Shown: positions 33,197 through 40,091 of the stretch, piece after piece | Layout: the number at the start of each line of letters is the position of its first letter | Position numbering within the stretch: position 1 is the stretch's first letter | Source: Streptomyces sp. DH24 | Lineage (GTDB): Bacteria > Actinomycetota > Actinomycetes > Streptomycetales > Streptomycetaceae | Length of the DNA stretch: 64,000 nucleotides | NCBI RefSeq assembly: GCF_029813775.1 | Contig: NZ_JARVKW010000020.1 | Span: 62,001 to 126,000 of the forward strand | Direction of reading: 5' to 3' | The notes under the pieces: generated by a model | Database searches by the model: none | Seen by the model: the letters and a program-made list of their open reading frames with translations, nothing else | Told to the model about the DNA's origin: nothing | Made by a program: the position numbers and the translations under genes

Positions 33197-34246
33197 GTGA
33201 CGACCGACCAGCCCAGCACGCACAGCGCCGGCCGGACCGGCTCGCAGAGCGCGGGCCCGCCCCTGCCGGTGATCATCGACTGCGACACCGGGATCGACGA
33301 CGCCCTCGCCCTGCTGTTCGCCGTCCGGCACCCCGGGCTCGATCTGCGGGCCGTCACCTGCGTGGCCGGGAACACCGACGTCGACGGCGTCGTCCGCAAC
33401 ACCCTGACCGTGCTGGAGCAGGCCGGTGCCCCGGACATCCCCGTCGCGCGGGGCGCCGAGCGGCCGTTGATCGAGGCGGTGCGCACGGCGCGGCACGTGC
33501 ACGGCCACGACGGCATGGGCGACCTCGGTCTGCCCGCGCCCACCCGCACGCCCGCCGGCGTCGACGCGGTGACGCTGCTGCGCCGCGAGATCCTCGCCTC
33601 GCCGCGCCCGGTCACGCTGATTCCCACCGCGCCGCTGACCAACATCGCGCTGCTGCTGCGCACCCACCCCGACGTCACCCGCAACATCGAGCGGATCGTG
33701 TTCATGGGCGGCGCGGTGGCGACCGGAAACGCCACGCCCGTCGCCGAGTTCAACGTCTGGCACGACCCGGAGGCCGCCGCGGTCCTGCTGACCGCCGGGG
33801 TGCCCATCACGATGTACGGCCTCGACGTGTTCCAGCGCGTGATCGTGCCGGGGCCGGACCTGCGCAGGCTGCGGGCGAGCGCCGAGCCCGGCACCCGCCT
33901 CGCCGGCGAACTGCTCGCCCACCGCGGGCCGGTGACCGACGAGTCGGACCCCGGCGGCGGCCTCGGCGACGCGGGCGCGGTGTGCGCGGTCGTGGACCCG
34001 GAGGGCCTGACCACGCACCGCCTGCCGGTCGAGGTGTCGCTGGCCCCGGGCCCCACCCGCGGCCAGACGGTCGTCGACCGCCGCCACCGGCCCGGCGAGT
34101 CCGAACTCCACGACGGCATCCGCGAACAGGCCCTGGTCGACGTGGCGTTGGATGTCGACGTGGCGCGCTACGTGAAGCTGTACCTGGACGCGGTGGAGCG
34201 TCGGGACCCGGCGTCCGGATCATCCGGTCCGGACGGCGGTGCCTAG
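33197..34246 (+). CDS. Inosine-uridine preferring nucleoside hydrolase
   Basis: 349 aa from the GTG at 33197, chosen because AAGGAGAG lies six bases before it. The Ca-binding motif DxDxGxDD is seen as IIDCDTGIDDALALLFA (about 25-41), with further family marks NVWHDPEAAAVLL (the Asp ligand region, about 186-198) and MGGAVATGNATP. The enzyme hydrolyses ribonucleosides to base and ribose for salvage; IU-NH cytosolic type, no signal peptide. Its stop codon overlaps the stop codon of the convergent transporter gene (shared CTAG). The neighbouring thrS remnant lies just upstream. Confidence 0.93.
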   Translation: MTTDQPSTHSAGRTGSQSAGPPLPVIIDCDTGIDDALALLFAVRHPGLDLRAVTCVAGNTDVDGVVRNTLTVLEQAGAPDIPVARGAERPLIEAVRTARHVHGHDGMGDLGLPAPTRTPAGVDAVTLLRREILASPRPVTLIPTAPLTNIALLLRTHPDVTRNIERIVFMGGAVATGNATPVAEFNVWHDPEAAAVLLTAGVPITMYGLDVFQRVIVPGPDLRRLRASAEPGTRLAGELLAHRGPVTDESDPGGGLGDAGAVCAVVDPEGLTTHRLPVEVSLAPGPTRGQTVVDRRHRPGESELHDGIREQALVDVALDVDVARYVKLYLDAVERRDPASGSSGPDGGA

Positions 34247-35373
34247 TCGGCCTCGGCCGGCCGCACCGCCCACCGCTGTTCCACCTTGGCGACCTTCCAG
34301 TACGACACCGCCGCCGCCCACACCACCACGAACAGGCCGACGATGACGTAGCCGACGCTGTCGAGGTCGATCCCGGCGATCCAGCTCGTCACGGCGTCGC
34401 GCAGATCGAGCTTCTCGTGCAGCACGCCGACGAGTTCGATGGTGCCGATGACGAACGCGACGGCGATCGACAGGCCGGTGATGGTGAGGTTGTAGAAGAC
34501 CTTGCGGACCGGGTTCGAGAACGCCCACTGGTAGGCGAAGTTCATGAACGTGCCGTCCAGCGTGTCGAACAGGCTCATGCCGGCCGCGAACAGCAGCGGC
34601 AGGCACATGATCGCGTACCAGGGCAGGCCGGCCGCCGCGCCCGAACCGGCCATCACCAGCAGCGTGACCTCGGTGGCGGTGTCGAAGCCGAGCCCGAACA
34701 GGAAGCCCAGCGGGTACATCTGGCCCGGCCGGGAGATGGACTTGGTGAGACGGCCGAGGATGCGGTTCATGAAGCCCCGCGAGTCCAGGTGCTCCTCCAG
34801 CCGCTTCTCGTCGTACTCCCCCGCCCGCATCGCCCGGAACACCTTCAGGATGCCCAGCAGCGCGACCAGGTTGAGCGCGGCGATGAGGTAGAGGAACGAG
34901 CCGGAGATGGTGGTGCCGAGGACGCCGAGGACCTGGTGGGTGCCGGAGTCCTCGTCCATGACCCGGCCGGCGAGGTTCGTGCCGCCCGCGACCAGGCCGG
35001 CCAGCAGCACCACGACGCTGGAGTGGCCGAGCGCGAACCAGAAGCCCACCGAGACGGGCCGCTTGCCGTCGGCCATGAGCTTGCGGGTGGTGTTGTCGAT
35101 CGCGGCGATGTGGTCCGCGTCGAACGCGTGCCGCACGCCGAGGGTGTAGGCGGTGATGCCGAGGCCGATCCCGAAGGCCTTGGAGCCGACCTCGTAATGG
35201 GCGGGTACGACGAGCAGGAACAGGATGCCGAAGGCGACCACGTGCAGCGCCGCGATCACGGCCATCAGGCCGGCGGTCCTGAGGGTGTCCTCCCGCCGCC
35301 AGCGGAACGACGTCGCGCTGGCCGTGGCTGTGGCCGTGGCGGCGGTCTTCTGGGCAGGGTCGGGCAGGGTCAT
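34243..35373 (-). CDS. NiCoT-family nickel/cobalt transporter, riboswitch-controlled
   Basis: 376 aa from MTLPDPAQKTAATATATASA at 35373; a GTG 18 bases upstream is an alternative start. Eight membrane helices are expected. The NiCoT signature H-x4-DH is present as RHAFDADHIAAIDNTTR (about 85-101), followed by FALGHSSVVVLLAG and LGFDTATEVTLLV, which carry other metal-path residues. It is a secondary transporter of Ni2+ and/or Co2+. A cobalamin riboswitch lies directly upstream, so the physiological substrate is probably cobalt for B12 synthesis. A divergent ArsR-family gene could add metal-dependent control. Confidence 0.94.
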   Translation of the reverse strand: MTLPDPAQKTAATATATASATSFRWRREDTLRTAGLMAVIAALHVVAFGILFLLVVPAHYEVGSKAFGIGLGITAYTLGVRHAFDADHIAAIDNTTRKLMADGKRPVSVGFWFALGHSSVVVLLAGLVAGGTNLAGRVMDEDSGTHQVLGVLGTTISGSFLYLIAALNLVALLGILKVFRAMRAGEYDEKRLEEHLDSRGFMNRILGRLTKSISRPGQMYPLGFLFGLGFDTATEVTLLVMAGSGAAAGLPWYAIMCLPLLFAAGMSLFDTLDGTFMNFAYQWAFSNPVRKVFYNLTITGLSIAVAFVIGTIELVGVLHEKLDLRDAVTSWIAGIDLDSVGYVIVGLFVVVWAAAVSYWKVAKVEQRWAVRPAEAD

Positions 35374-35413
35374 GCGGTCACGCTCCAGCACCTCGTGGAT
35401 CAGTTCGTGAGAT

Positions 35414-35602
35414 GCCGTGGCCGGTCTCCTGGCTTACGGGTCGTGCGTTCCCGGCCCGCCTTCCCGGCCGCCGTGCGGTGGCCAGTGGCTGCCCCTCGTG
35501 GGGCGTGGGACGGGAACTCCCCGATCACAGTGGCGAGGGCCGCTCCGGTCTGGGCCCCTCGGTTTCCCGACGGACCGTCACCGGCTTCCCGAACACCACG
35601 GC
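35414..35602 (-). promoter_or_regulatory. Cobalamin (B12) riboswitch
   Basis: On the minus strand: closing stem GCCGTGG (5', 35602) with CCACGGC (3', 35414), the core GCCACTGTG, the GGGAAACCGAGG-type segment and the B12 box AGCCAGGAGACC near the 3' end. The aptamer ends 41 bases before the transporter start, so it probably controls translation initiation or early termination in response to adenosylcobalamin. Confidence 0.93.
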
Positions 35603-35633
35603 GCGCCCACGGTAGGGCCTGGGAGGTACCGCT

Positions 35634-35653
35634 GCATAGCTGCACAGCTGCGC
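35634..35653. promoter_or_regulatory. Operator-like dyad between riboswitch and ArsR gene
   Basis: GCATAGCTGCACAGCTGCGC is an interrupted palindrome, GCNNAGCTG-NN-CAGCTNNGC, 72 bp before the ArsR start and upstream of the riboswitch. Its size suits an ArsR dimer. Confidence 0.5.
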
Positions 35654-35724
35654 AGGTATTCAAGATCACATGGGGTTCCGTGGGGGACGGGGTGGGGGTG
35701 AGGGCACCTGCGAGGATGAGCCCC

Positions 35725-36117
35725 ATGCATCTCGTCCCGGCCGACCGCGCCGACCGGCGCGCCATCGACGGCCATCGGGTGTGTGACGCCATCGCCGCGA
35801 TCGGCGAGCCCGGGCATGTCCGCACCTGGGCCGACCGCTTCTCGCTGCTCGCCGACGCCAAGCGGCTCGCGCTGCTGCTCGCGCTGCATCGCACCGGGCC
35901 ACTGGCCGTGTCCGACCTGGCGATCGCCACCGGTATGAACGACCCGGCGGTCTCGCAGGCGCTGCGGCTGTTGCGGGCGGCCGGGGTCGTGGTGGGGGAG
36001 AAGGAGGGGCGGGTGGTCCGGTATCGGGTGGTGGACGAGGACGTGCGGGGGCTGTTGGCCGGGTGTGCGGCGGACGCGGTCGCGGTCTCCGAGGCTCCGG
36101 AGACGCGTAGTCGCTAA
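35725..36117 (+). CDS. ArsR/SmtB-family metal-responsive repressor
   Basis: 130 aa from MHLVPADRADRRAIDGHRVC at 35725, with GAGG eight bases upstream; an ATG three codons earlier is possible. The winged HTH spans about residues 40-110 (RLALLLALHRTGPLAVSDLA, MNDPAVSQALRLLRAAGVVV, then EKEGRVVRYRVVDEDVRGLL). His and Cys residues at the N-terminus (MHL, GHRVC, PGHVRTW) and Cys at LLAGCAADA could bind metal. Given the divergent, riboswitch-controlled Ni/Co transporter, repression of metal uptake or response to Ni/Co is likely; the metal itself cannot be read from sequence. Confidence 0.85.
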   Translation: MHLVPADRADRRAIDGHRVCDAIAAIGEPGHVRTWADRFSLLADAKRLALLLALHRTGPLAVSDLAIATGMNDPAVSQALRLLRAAGVVVGEKEGRVVRYRVVDEDVRGLLAGCAADAVAVSEAPETRSR

Positions 36118-36254
36118 CCGCCGTCCGTCGTGGGTGGGTCGGGGCCGCGCCGAGGGTGTCCGTCCTCGGAACGGCGCGGAATCGGTGACCTATCAAGGTC
36201 CTGGTGTTGACGCGCCAACCGCTGCGGGCGGACACCTCCGACACGACCCCTCCT

Positions 36255-36475
36255 CGCCGTCGACGGCTGCGGGCCGTGGGACCTTGCGGCCGGTGTCGTT
36301 CGTTGGCGGCTGCGGGCCGTGGTTCCTTCCGGTCCCTTGTTGCGAGTGGACGGCTGGGGCCGTGGTTCCAGGTTTCTTCCGGCCGTCTGCCGTGCGTGGA
36401 CGGCTGCGGGCCGTGGTGCGTTCCGGCCGCCTGTCGTGCGGCGGCGGCTGCGGGCGCTGGTCGGTCAGGTCTGGG
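36255..36475. repeat. Tandem ~45-bp repeats in intergenic region
   Basis: Five degenerate units sharing GGCTGCGGGCCGTGG followed by TTCCTTCCGGCC (starts at about 36261, 36304, 36351, 36401, 36443). They occupy most of the gap between the ArsR stop and the zinc-ribbon gene. No gene was seen in 36118-36464. Confidence 0.7.
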
Positions 36476-36839
36476 CCGGGTCTGCCGTTGGCTGTGGGGC
36501 CGGGGTGGGGGCGGCGACCTCCAGCGGTGGGGCCAGGTGGCGTTCCGGGCGGTGGATGCCTGTCCGGGGGACACGGGTGCGGGGCTGGCCCGGGTTGCGG
36601 GGGTGGGGGCCGGGGCGGCGGGCCGTGAGGCGGGCTGTCGTGGGGGCGCCGCACTGCTCGCTGGGGGGCGCGCCGTCCGGGGTGTACGGGGAGGGCACCG
36701 AGGTGTTGTCGCGGTGGAAGTACTCCCACTCGTCCCCGTGTCCGTCCAGGTAGCGCTGGACGTCGTGGTCCACGCTCCAGCGGTGCGCGCACGTGCCGCA
36801 GGTGAATGCGACCCGTTCGACCGCGAGTTCCGTGATCAC
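36465..36839 (-). CDS. Small CxxC protein with Pro-rich tail
   Basis: 124 aa from a GTG at 36839, with GGAGG nine bases upstream. The N-terminal 60 residues (AVERVAFTCGTCAHRWSVDH, then DVQRYLDGHGDEWEYFHRDN) contain CGTC and a later Cys in SEQCGAPT, so a small zinc ribbon is possible. The C-terminal half is Pro/Arg/Thr-rich and looks disordered. It overlaps the edge of the tandem-repeat array. Function unknown. Confidence 0.6.
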   Translation of the reverse strand: MITELAVERVAFTCGTCAHRWSVDHDVQRYLDGHGDEWEYFHRDNTSVPSPYTPDGAPPSEQCGAPTTARLTARRPGPHPRNPGQPRTRVPRTGIHRPERHLAPPLEVAAPTPAPQPTADPAQT

Positions 36840-37011
36840 GGCGGTGCACCTCCGTCCCGCCGGCCGATGCGTCCGACGGTTCGATTGTCCTCCGTCCGGC
36901 CGTGTCGCGCGCGGAAGCGGAATCCTTGCCGCCACACCGTCGTGGCGCCATTCACGCTGGGCACAGGGCTGACTACGCTGTGCGGGTGAACGGGTCGACA
37001 ACGGGGGCGTT

Positions 37012-37701
37012 ATGGGATTCGGCTTCGGACAGCGACGTGGCGGGCAACTCCCGGTGGAACTCACCGGGTTCGTCGGACGCGGCGAGGAGATCGCTCTGAT
37101 CCAGGGCGCCTTGGCGCGGTCGCGCCTGGTCACGCTGGTCGGCCCGGGCGGCGTCGGCAAGAGCCGTACGGCGCTGCGCGCGGCCGGCGGGCTCGCGGGG
37201 CGGTTCGCGGACGGGATACGGCTGGTGGAGCTGTCGGGGCTGCACGACCCCGAGCTGGTCCCGGCGACCCTCGCCGGGGTGCTGGAACTGCCGGAGCAGT
37301 CCGGGATGAGCCCGCTGGACGCGGTCGTCGAGCACCTGCGGGGCCGGCGGATGCTGATCGTCCTCGACACCTGCGAGCATCTCGTCGACGCGTGCGCGAT
37401 GCTCTGCGACATCCTGCTGCGCGAGGCGGGCGGCCTGAGCGTCCTCGCCACCAGCCGGCAGCCGCTCGACGTGCCCGGCGAGCACTGCGTACCCCGGGCC
37501 GGGGTGGAGAACCGTTCCACCGACGTCCTCACCCGGCGCGAGCGCGAGGTCGCGGCGCTCGTGGCGCAGGGCATGTCCAACCGGGAGATCGCGGAACGCC
37601 TCGTCATCTCCAAGCGCACGGTGGACGCCCACGTCGAGCACATCCTCGCCAAGCTCCAGATCACGTCCCGTACGGAGATACCGGCCGTGGCGAGTCAGTA
37701 G
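37012..37701 (+). CDS. Internally truncated NB-ARC/LuxR (LAL-like) regulator
   Basis: 229 aa from the ATG at 37012. Residues 15-160 form a P-loop ATPase start: ELTGFVGRGEEIALIQ, Walker A GPGGVGK (44-50), Walker B MLIVLDTCEHL (114-124) and the sensor SVLATSRQPL. Residues 172-229 are a complete LuxR HTH (LTRREREVAALVAQGMSNRE, then SKRTVDAHVEHILAKL). In normal members these halves are separated by several hundred residues of ATPase, winged-helix and TPR sequence. Here they are joined directly near residue 165 in frame. It looks like an in-frame internal deletion product; whether it is still functional is unknown. Confidence 0.75.
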   Translation: MGFGFGQRRGGQLPVELTGFVGRGEEIALIQGALARSRLVTLVGPGGVGKSRTALRAAGGLAGRFADGIRLVELSGLHDPELVPATLAGVLELPEQSGMSPLDAVVEHLRGRRMLIVLDTCEHLVDACAMLCDILLREAGGLSVLATSRQPLDVPGEHCVPRAGVENRSTDVLTRREREVAALVAQGMSNREIAERLVISKRTVDAHVEHILAKLQITSRTEIPAVASQ

Positions 37702-37750
37702 CGGTGGTGCGGACACGTACGTATCGCAAGCGTGAACGGGGAGGCTCGGG

Positions 37751-37778
37751 GGCGGCCGGTGCGTATACGCAGGCCGCC
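37751..37778. repeat. Cruciform-type inverted repeat
   Basis: GGCGGCC (37751-37757) and GGCCGCC (37772-37778) enclose the perfect palindrome TGCGTATACGCA. It lies 50 bp past the LuxR-type gene in a 320-bp gene-free gap that otherwise holds only a terminator. Confidence 0.7.
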
Positions 37779-37981
37779 GCCGGGGCGGGTACCGATCTTC
37801 CCGGCGGAGGGGTTCCGGGCGTACCGATCTGCGGCGATTCGCGCGGTGCGGCGCCCCGCGGCACGGCACAGTGGTGCCGCCGCCCGGGGAGGCGGACGTG
37901 CCGGGGCCGGCAGTGCTGGTCACACCCCACGGCTGTCATGGCAAGGCGCCCGGCACCGCGCTTCCCCCGGCGGCATCGGGC

Positions 37982-38011
37982 GGGGCTGCCCCTGGTCGGC
38001 GGGGCAGCCCC
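37982..38011. terminator. Bidirectional terminator before DUF6479 gene end
   Basis: GGGGCTGCCCC pairs with GGGGCAGCCCC across nine bases, ten bases from the minus-strand stop at 38022. Confidence 0.85.
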
Positions 38012-38021
38012 CTCGAACGGG

Positions 38022-38387
38022 TCAGAGCCTGAAGCCTCCGCTGCCGAAGGACCCGCTGGAACCGGGCCGCCAGCGGCGTCGGTGCTGGTCGTCGCCCCGT
38101 CTGCTCTGCGCGGGGTGGAGTTCGTAGGGCATGAGCCGCCTGCCGTCGGTGGCCGCCGGCACCTCGTCGGGCTCGCGCACCTCCCGGACCTCGTGGACCG
38201 CGCCCGTGTCGGGCAGCCTGGTCTGCTCCTCGGCGGTGGGCCGGTGCGGCTCGCGCTCCATGACCCTGATCCCGAGGCGTACGGCCCACACGAGCGCGCC
38301 GGCTATGACCAGCCCGCCGATGAACGCCACCGTCACATTGAGGACATCCCGTGAGGCGGCCAGTACTTCGAACGCTGCCGTACTCAT
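38022..38387 (-). CDS. DUF6479 family membrane protein
   Basis: 121 aa from MSTAAFEVLAASRDVLNVTV at 38387. One N-terminal transmembrane segment, VAFIGGLVIAGALVWAVRLG (about 20-39), is followed by a charged cytoplasmic tail with the family motifs RPTAEEQTRLP, EVREVREPDE, RLMPYELHPA and a terminal WRPGSSGSFGSGG. DUF6479 is widespread in Streptomyces without known function. The upstream 75 bp are AT-rich, consistent with a promoter. Confidence 0.85.
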   Translation of the reverse strand: MSTAAFEVLAASRDVLNVTVAFIGGLVIAGALVWAVRLGIRVMEREPHRPTAEEQTRLPDTGAVHEVREVREPDEVPAATDGRRLMPYELHPAQSRRGDDQHRRRWRPGSSGSFGSGGFRL

Positions 38388-38465
38388 AAGTGAATTATCC
38401 CCGACGGAATGAGAATTAGCGCCCGGAATGTCCAAATAATCATGAGGCGGCGATCCGGCCGGGGC

Positions 38466-39212
38466 TCAGCGCACCGTCGGGCTGGGGCTCGGGGTCGGCG
38501 ACGTGGTGTTCACGTCCAGGCCGGGCGGCTCGGTGAGGGCGAGGACGGGCGCCCCGGGCTGCGGTGGCGGCGGGGTGAGCTGTTCCTCGGGGAGCTTCGG
38601 CGGGGTGGTCTGCTGGAAGTTGACCTGGTCGAAGTTGACCATGCCGGTCTTCTCCAGCACGGTGATGTGGTCCAGGACCGTGTCGTTGGCCTGGTCGGCG
38701 AGCTGCCGCACCAGCGTGTTCTGCGTGCTGGCCCGGATCTTGGCGATCACCGGGAAGATCTGGCCGTGCGTCACGCGCATGATGCTGACCGCCGTGATGT
38801 CGAACTGCTTGCCCGTGCTCCCGTCCACGGTCGCCACGAACTGCTGCTGCTGCGGACTCGCCTGGTTGGGCAGCGTGACGCCCAGCTCGGGGGCGATCCT
38901 CCGGCAGGTCGCGTCCAGCCGCGAGTGCCCGGCGACCAGGTGCTCGCCGGCCTCCTTCATCTCGGGCGTCGTGCCGCGCTGCATGGCCATCAGGCCGAGC
39001 GGATGCTCCCACAGCCCCGCGGCCCGGACCTTCACCACGAAGTCCCGGTCGGCCTCGGTCAGCGGGCCGTAGCGGGTGTTGGCGATGACGCGGGACGAGG
39101 TCGTCGCCGTGTTCTCCACCCCGAGCATGGCGGGGTAGGCGAGCGCGGCGAGGGTCAGGACCAGGCCGCCGCCGATGAAGACGGTGCCTGCCGTCCTGCG
39201 CGACATGCGCAT
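38466..39212 (-). CDS. DUF4142 domain protein, secreted or membrane-anchored
   Basis: 248 aa from MRMSRRTAGTVFIGGGLVLT at 39212, with AGGAGG four bases upstream. The N-terminus is a signal-anchor (about 7-32). Residues 50-190 form the helical DUF4142 ferritin-like domain: LTEADRDFVVKVRAAGLWEH, EMKEAGEHLVAGHSRLDATC, then QFDITAVSIMRVTHGQIFPV and DQANDTVLDHITVLEKTG. The C-terminal 45 residues are Pro/Ser/Thr-rich and probably extend into the wall. The role of DUF4142 is unclear; some members are in envelope-stress contexts. Confidence 0.88.
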   Translation of the reverse strand: MRMSRRTAGTVFIGGGLVLTLAALAYPAMLGVENTATTSSRVIANTRYGPLTEADRDFVVKVRAAGLWEHPLGLMAMQRGTTPEMKEAGEHLVAGHSRLDATCRRIAPELGVTLPNQASPQQQQFVATVDGSTGKQFDITAVSIMRVTHGQIFPVIAKIRASTQNTLVRQLADQANDTVLDHITVLEKTGMVNFDQVNFQQTTPPKLPEEQLTPPPPQPGAPVLALTEPPGLDVNTTSPTPSPSPTVR

Positions 39213-39425
39213 GGTGCCTCCTGGTGTGAACGGGTCGGTCCCCAGGAGGTACGTACGGGGCCGCGGAAGCAATCAATCCGGCGGCCGGGAAACCCGCGCC
39301 CGGCGCGAACGCGGCACCGAACGGCCGTCGAACATTGCCGGAAAACGGCAGTGAAGCCCCTTCTCTGTGCATGTCAGGATTCCGTCAAGGCGGAGATCAG
39401 CGGTGGGCGAGAGGGGGCAGTGCGG

Positions 39426-39935
39426 ATGGCCTGGTTTCTTGGACTCGGCATCACGGGGGTCGTACTGCTCGCCCTCGCGCTGATCTTCGACGGACTGCTG
39501 GAGGGGACGTTCGAGGGCGCGCTCGGGGGAGCCCTCGACGGGTGGCTGTCGCTGCCGGTCGTCGCCGGATTCGTGGCGGCGACCGGCTTCGGCGGCGTCC
39601 TCGCCCTCGGCGCGGCCGGTGCCGGACCGGTGACCGCCACCGCGGTCGGCGTGGTCTGCGGACTGGGCACGGCATGGCTGACGTACCGTCTCGGCCGCGC
39701 CCTGATGAACGACCGTACGGCCGTCGTCCCGCGCGGCACCGATCTCGTCGGCACCTCCGGGAACGTCGTGACCGCCATTCCGGCCGACGGCTACGGCGAG
39801 GTGCTGCTCCGCCTCGCCGGGCAGCCGGTGAAGTACGCCGCCCGCAGCGCGGTGCCGGTGGCCCGGGGCACCGAGGTGTGGGTCGAGGCGGCGCCGAGCG
39901 CGACCTCGGTCGTGGTGCGACCGGTGGAACGCTGA
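39426..39935 (+). CDS. NfeD-like membrane protein
   Basis: 169 aa from the ATG at 39426, with AGGGGG eight bases upstream. Helices at about 3-25, 43-65 and 68-90 (FLGLGITGVVLLALALI, LPVVAGFVAATGFGGVLALG, VTATAVGVVCGLGTAWLTY) are followed by an NfeD-type OB-fold domain (about 100-167: TDLVGTSGNVVTAIPADGYG, VWVEAAPSATSVVVRPVE). NfeD proteins pair with flotillin/SPFH proteins in membrane microdomains. The next gene is an SPFH protein, 156 bp downstream, so a functional pair is likely. Confidence 0.85.
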   Translation: MAWFLGLGITGVVLLALALIFDGLLEGTFEGALGGALDGWLSLPVVAGFVAATGFGGVLALGAAGAGPVTATAVGVVCGLGTAWLTYRLGRALMNDRTAVVPRGTDLVGTSGNVVTAIPADGYGEVLLRLAGQPVKYAARSAVPVARGTEVWVEAAPSATSVVVRPVER

Positions 39936-39960
39936 ATTCCCGGCACGTACCCCGCGCCGC

Positions 39961-40070
39961 TTTCGCCTCCTCCTCGCCTCTCCCTCCCCTTCACCTCTCC
40001 TCTGTCGTCCTTTCGTTTTTCCTTCCGCGTTCCTTCTCTTCTCCTTCTCTTCTCCTTCTCTTCTCCTTCC
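39961..40070 (+). repeat. Polypyrimidine tract with perfect 11-bp repeats
   Basis: 110 bases that are almost entirely C/T on the coding strand, ending in three perfect tandem TTCTCTTCTCC units (40034-40066). It separates the NfeD-like and flotillin genes, and the flotillin start at 40092 has no strong Shine-Dalgarno sequence. Confidence 0.9.
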
Positions 40071-40091
40071 ATGTGATTCGGGGGCCCTGTC

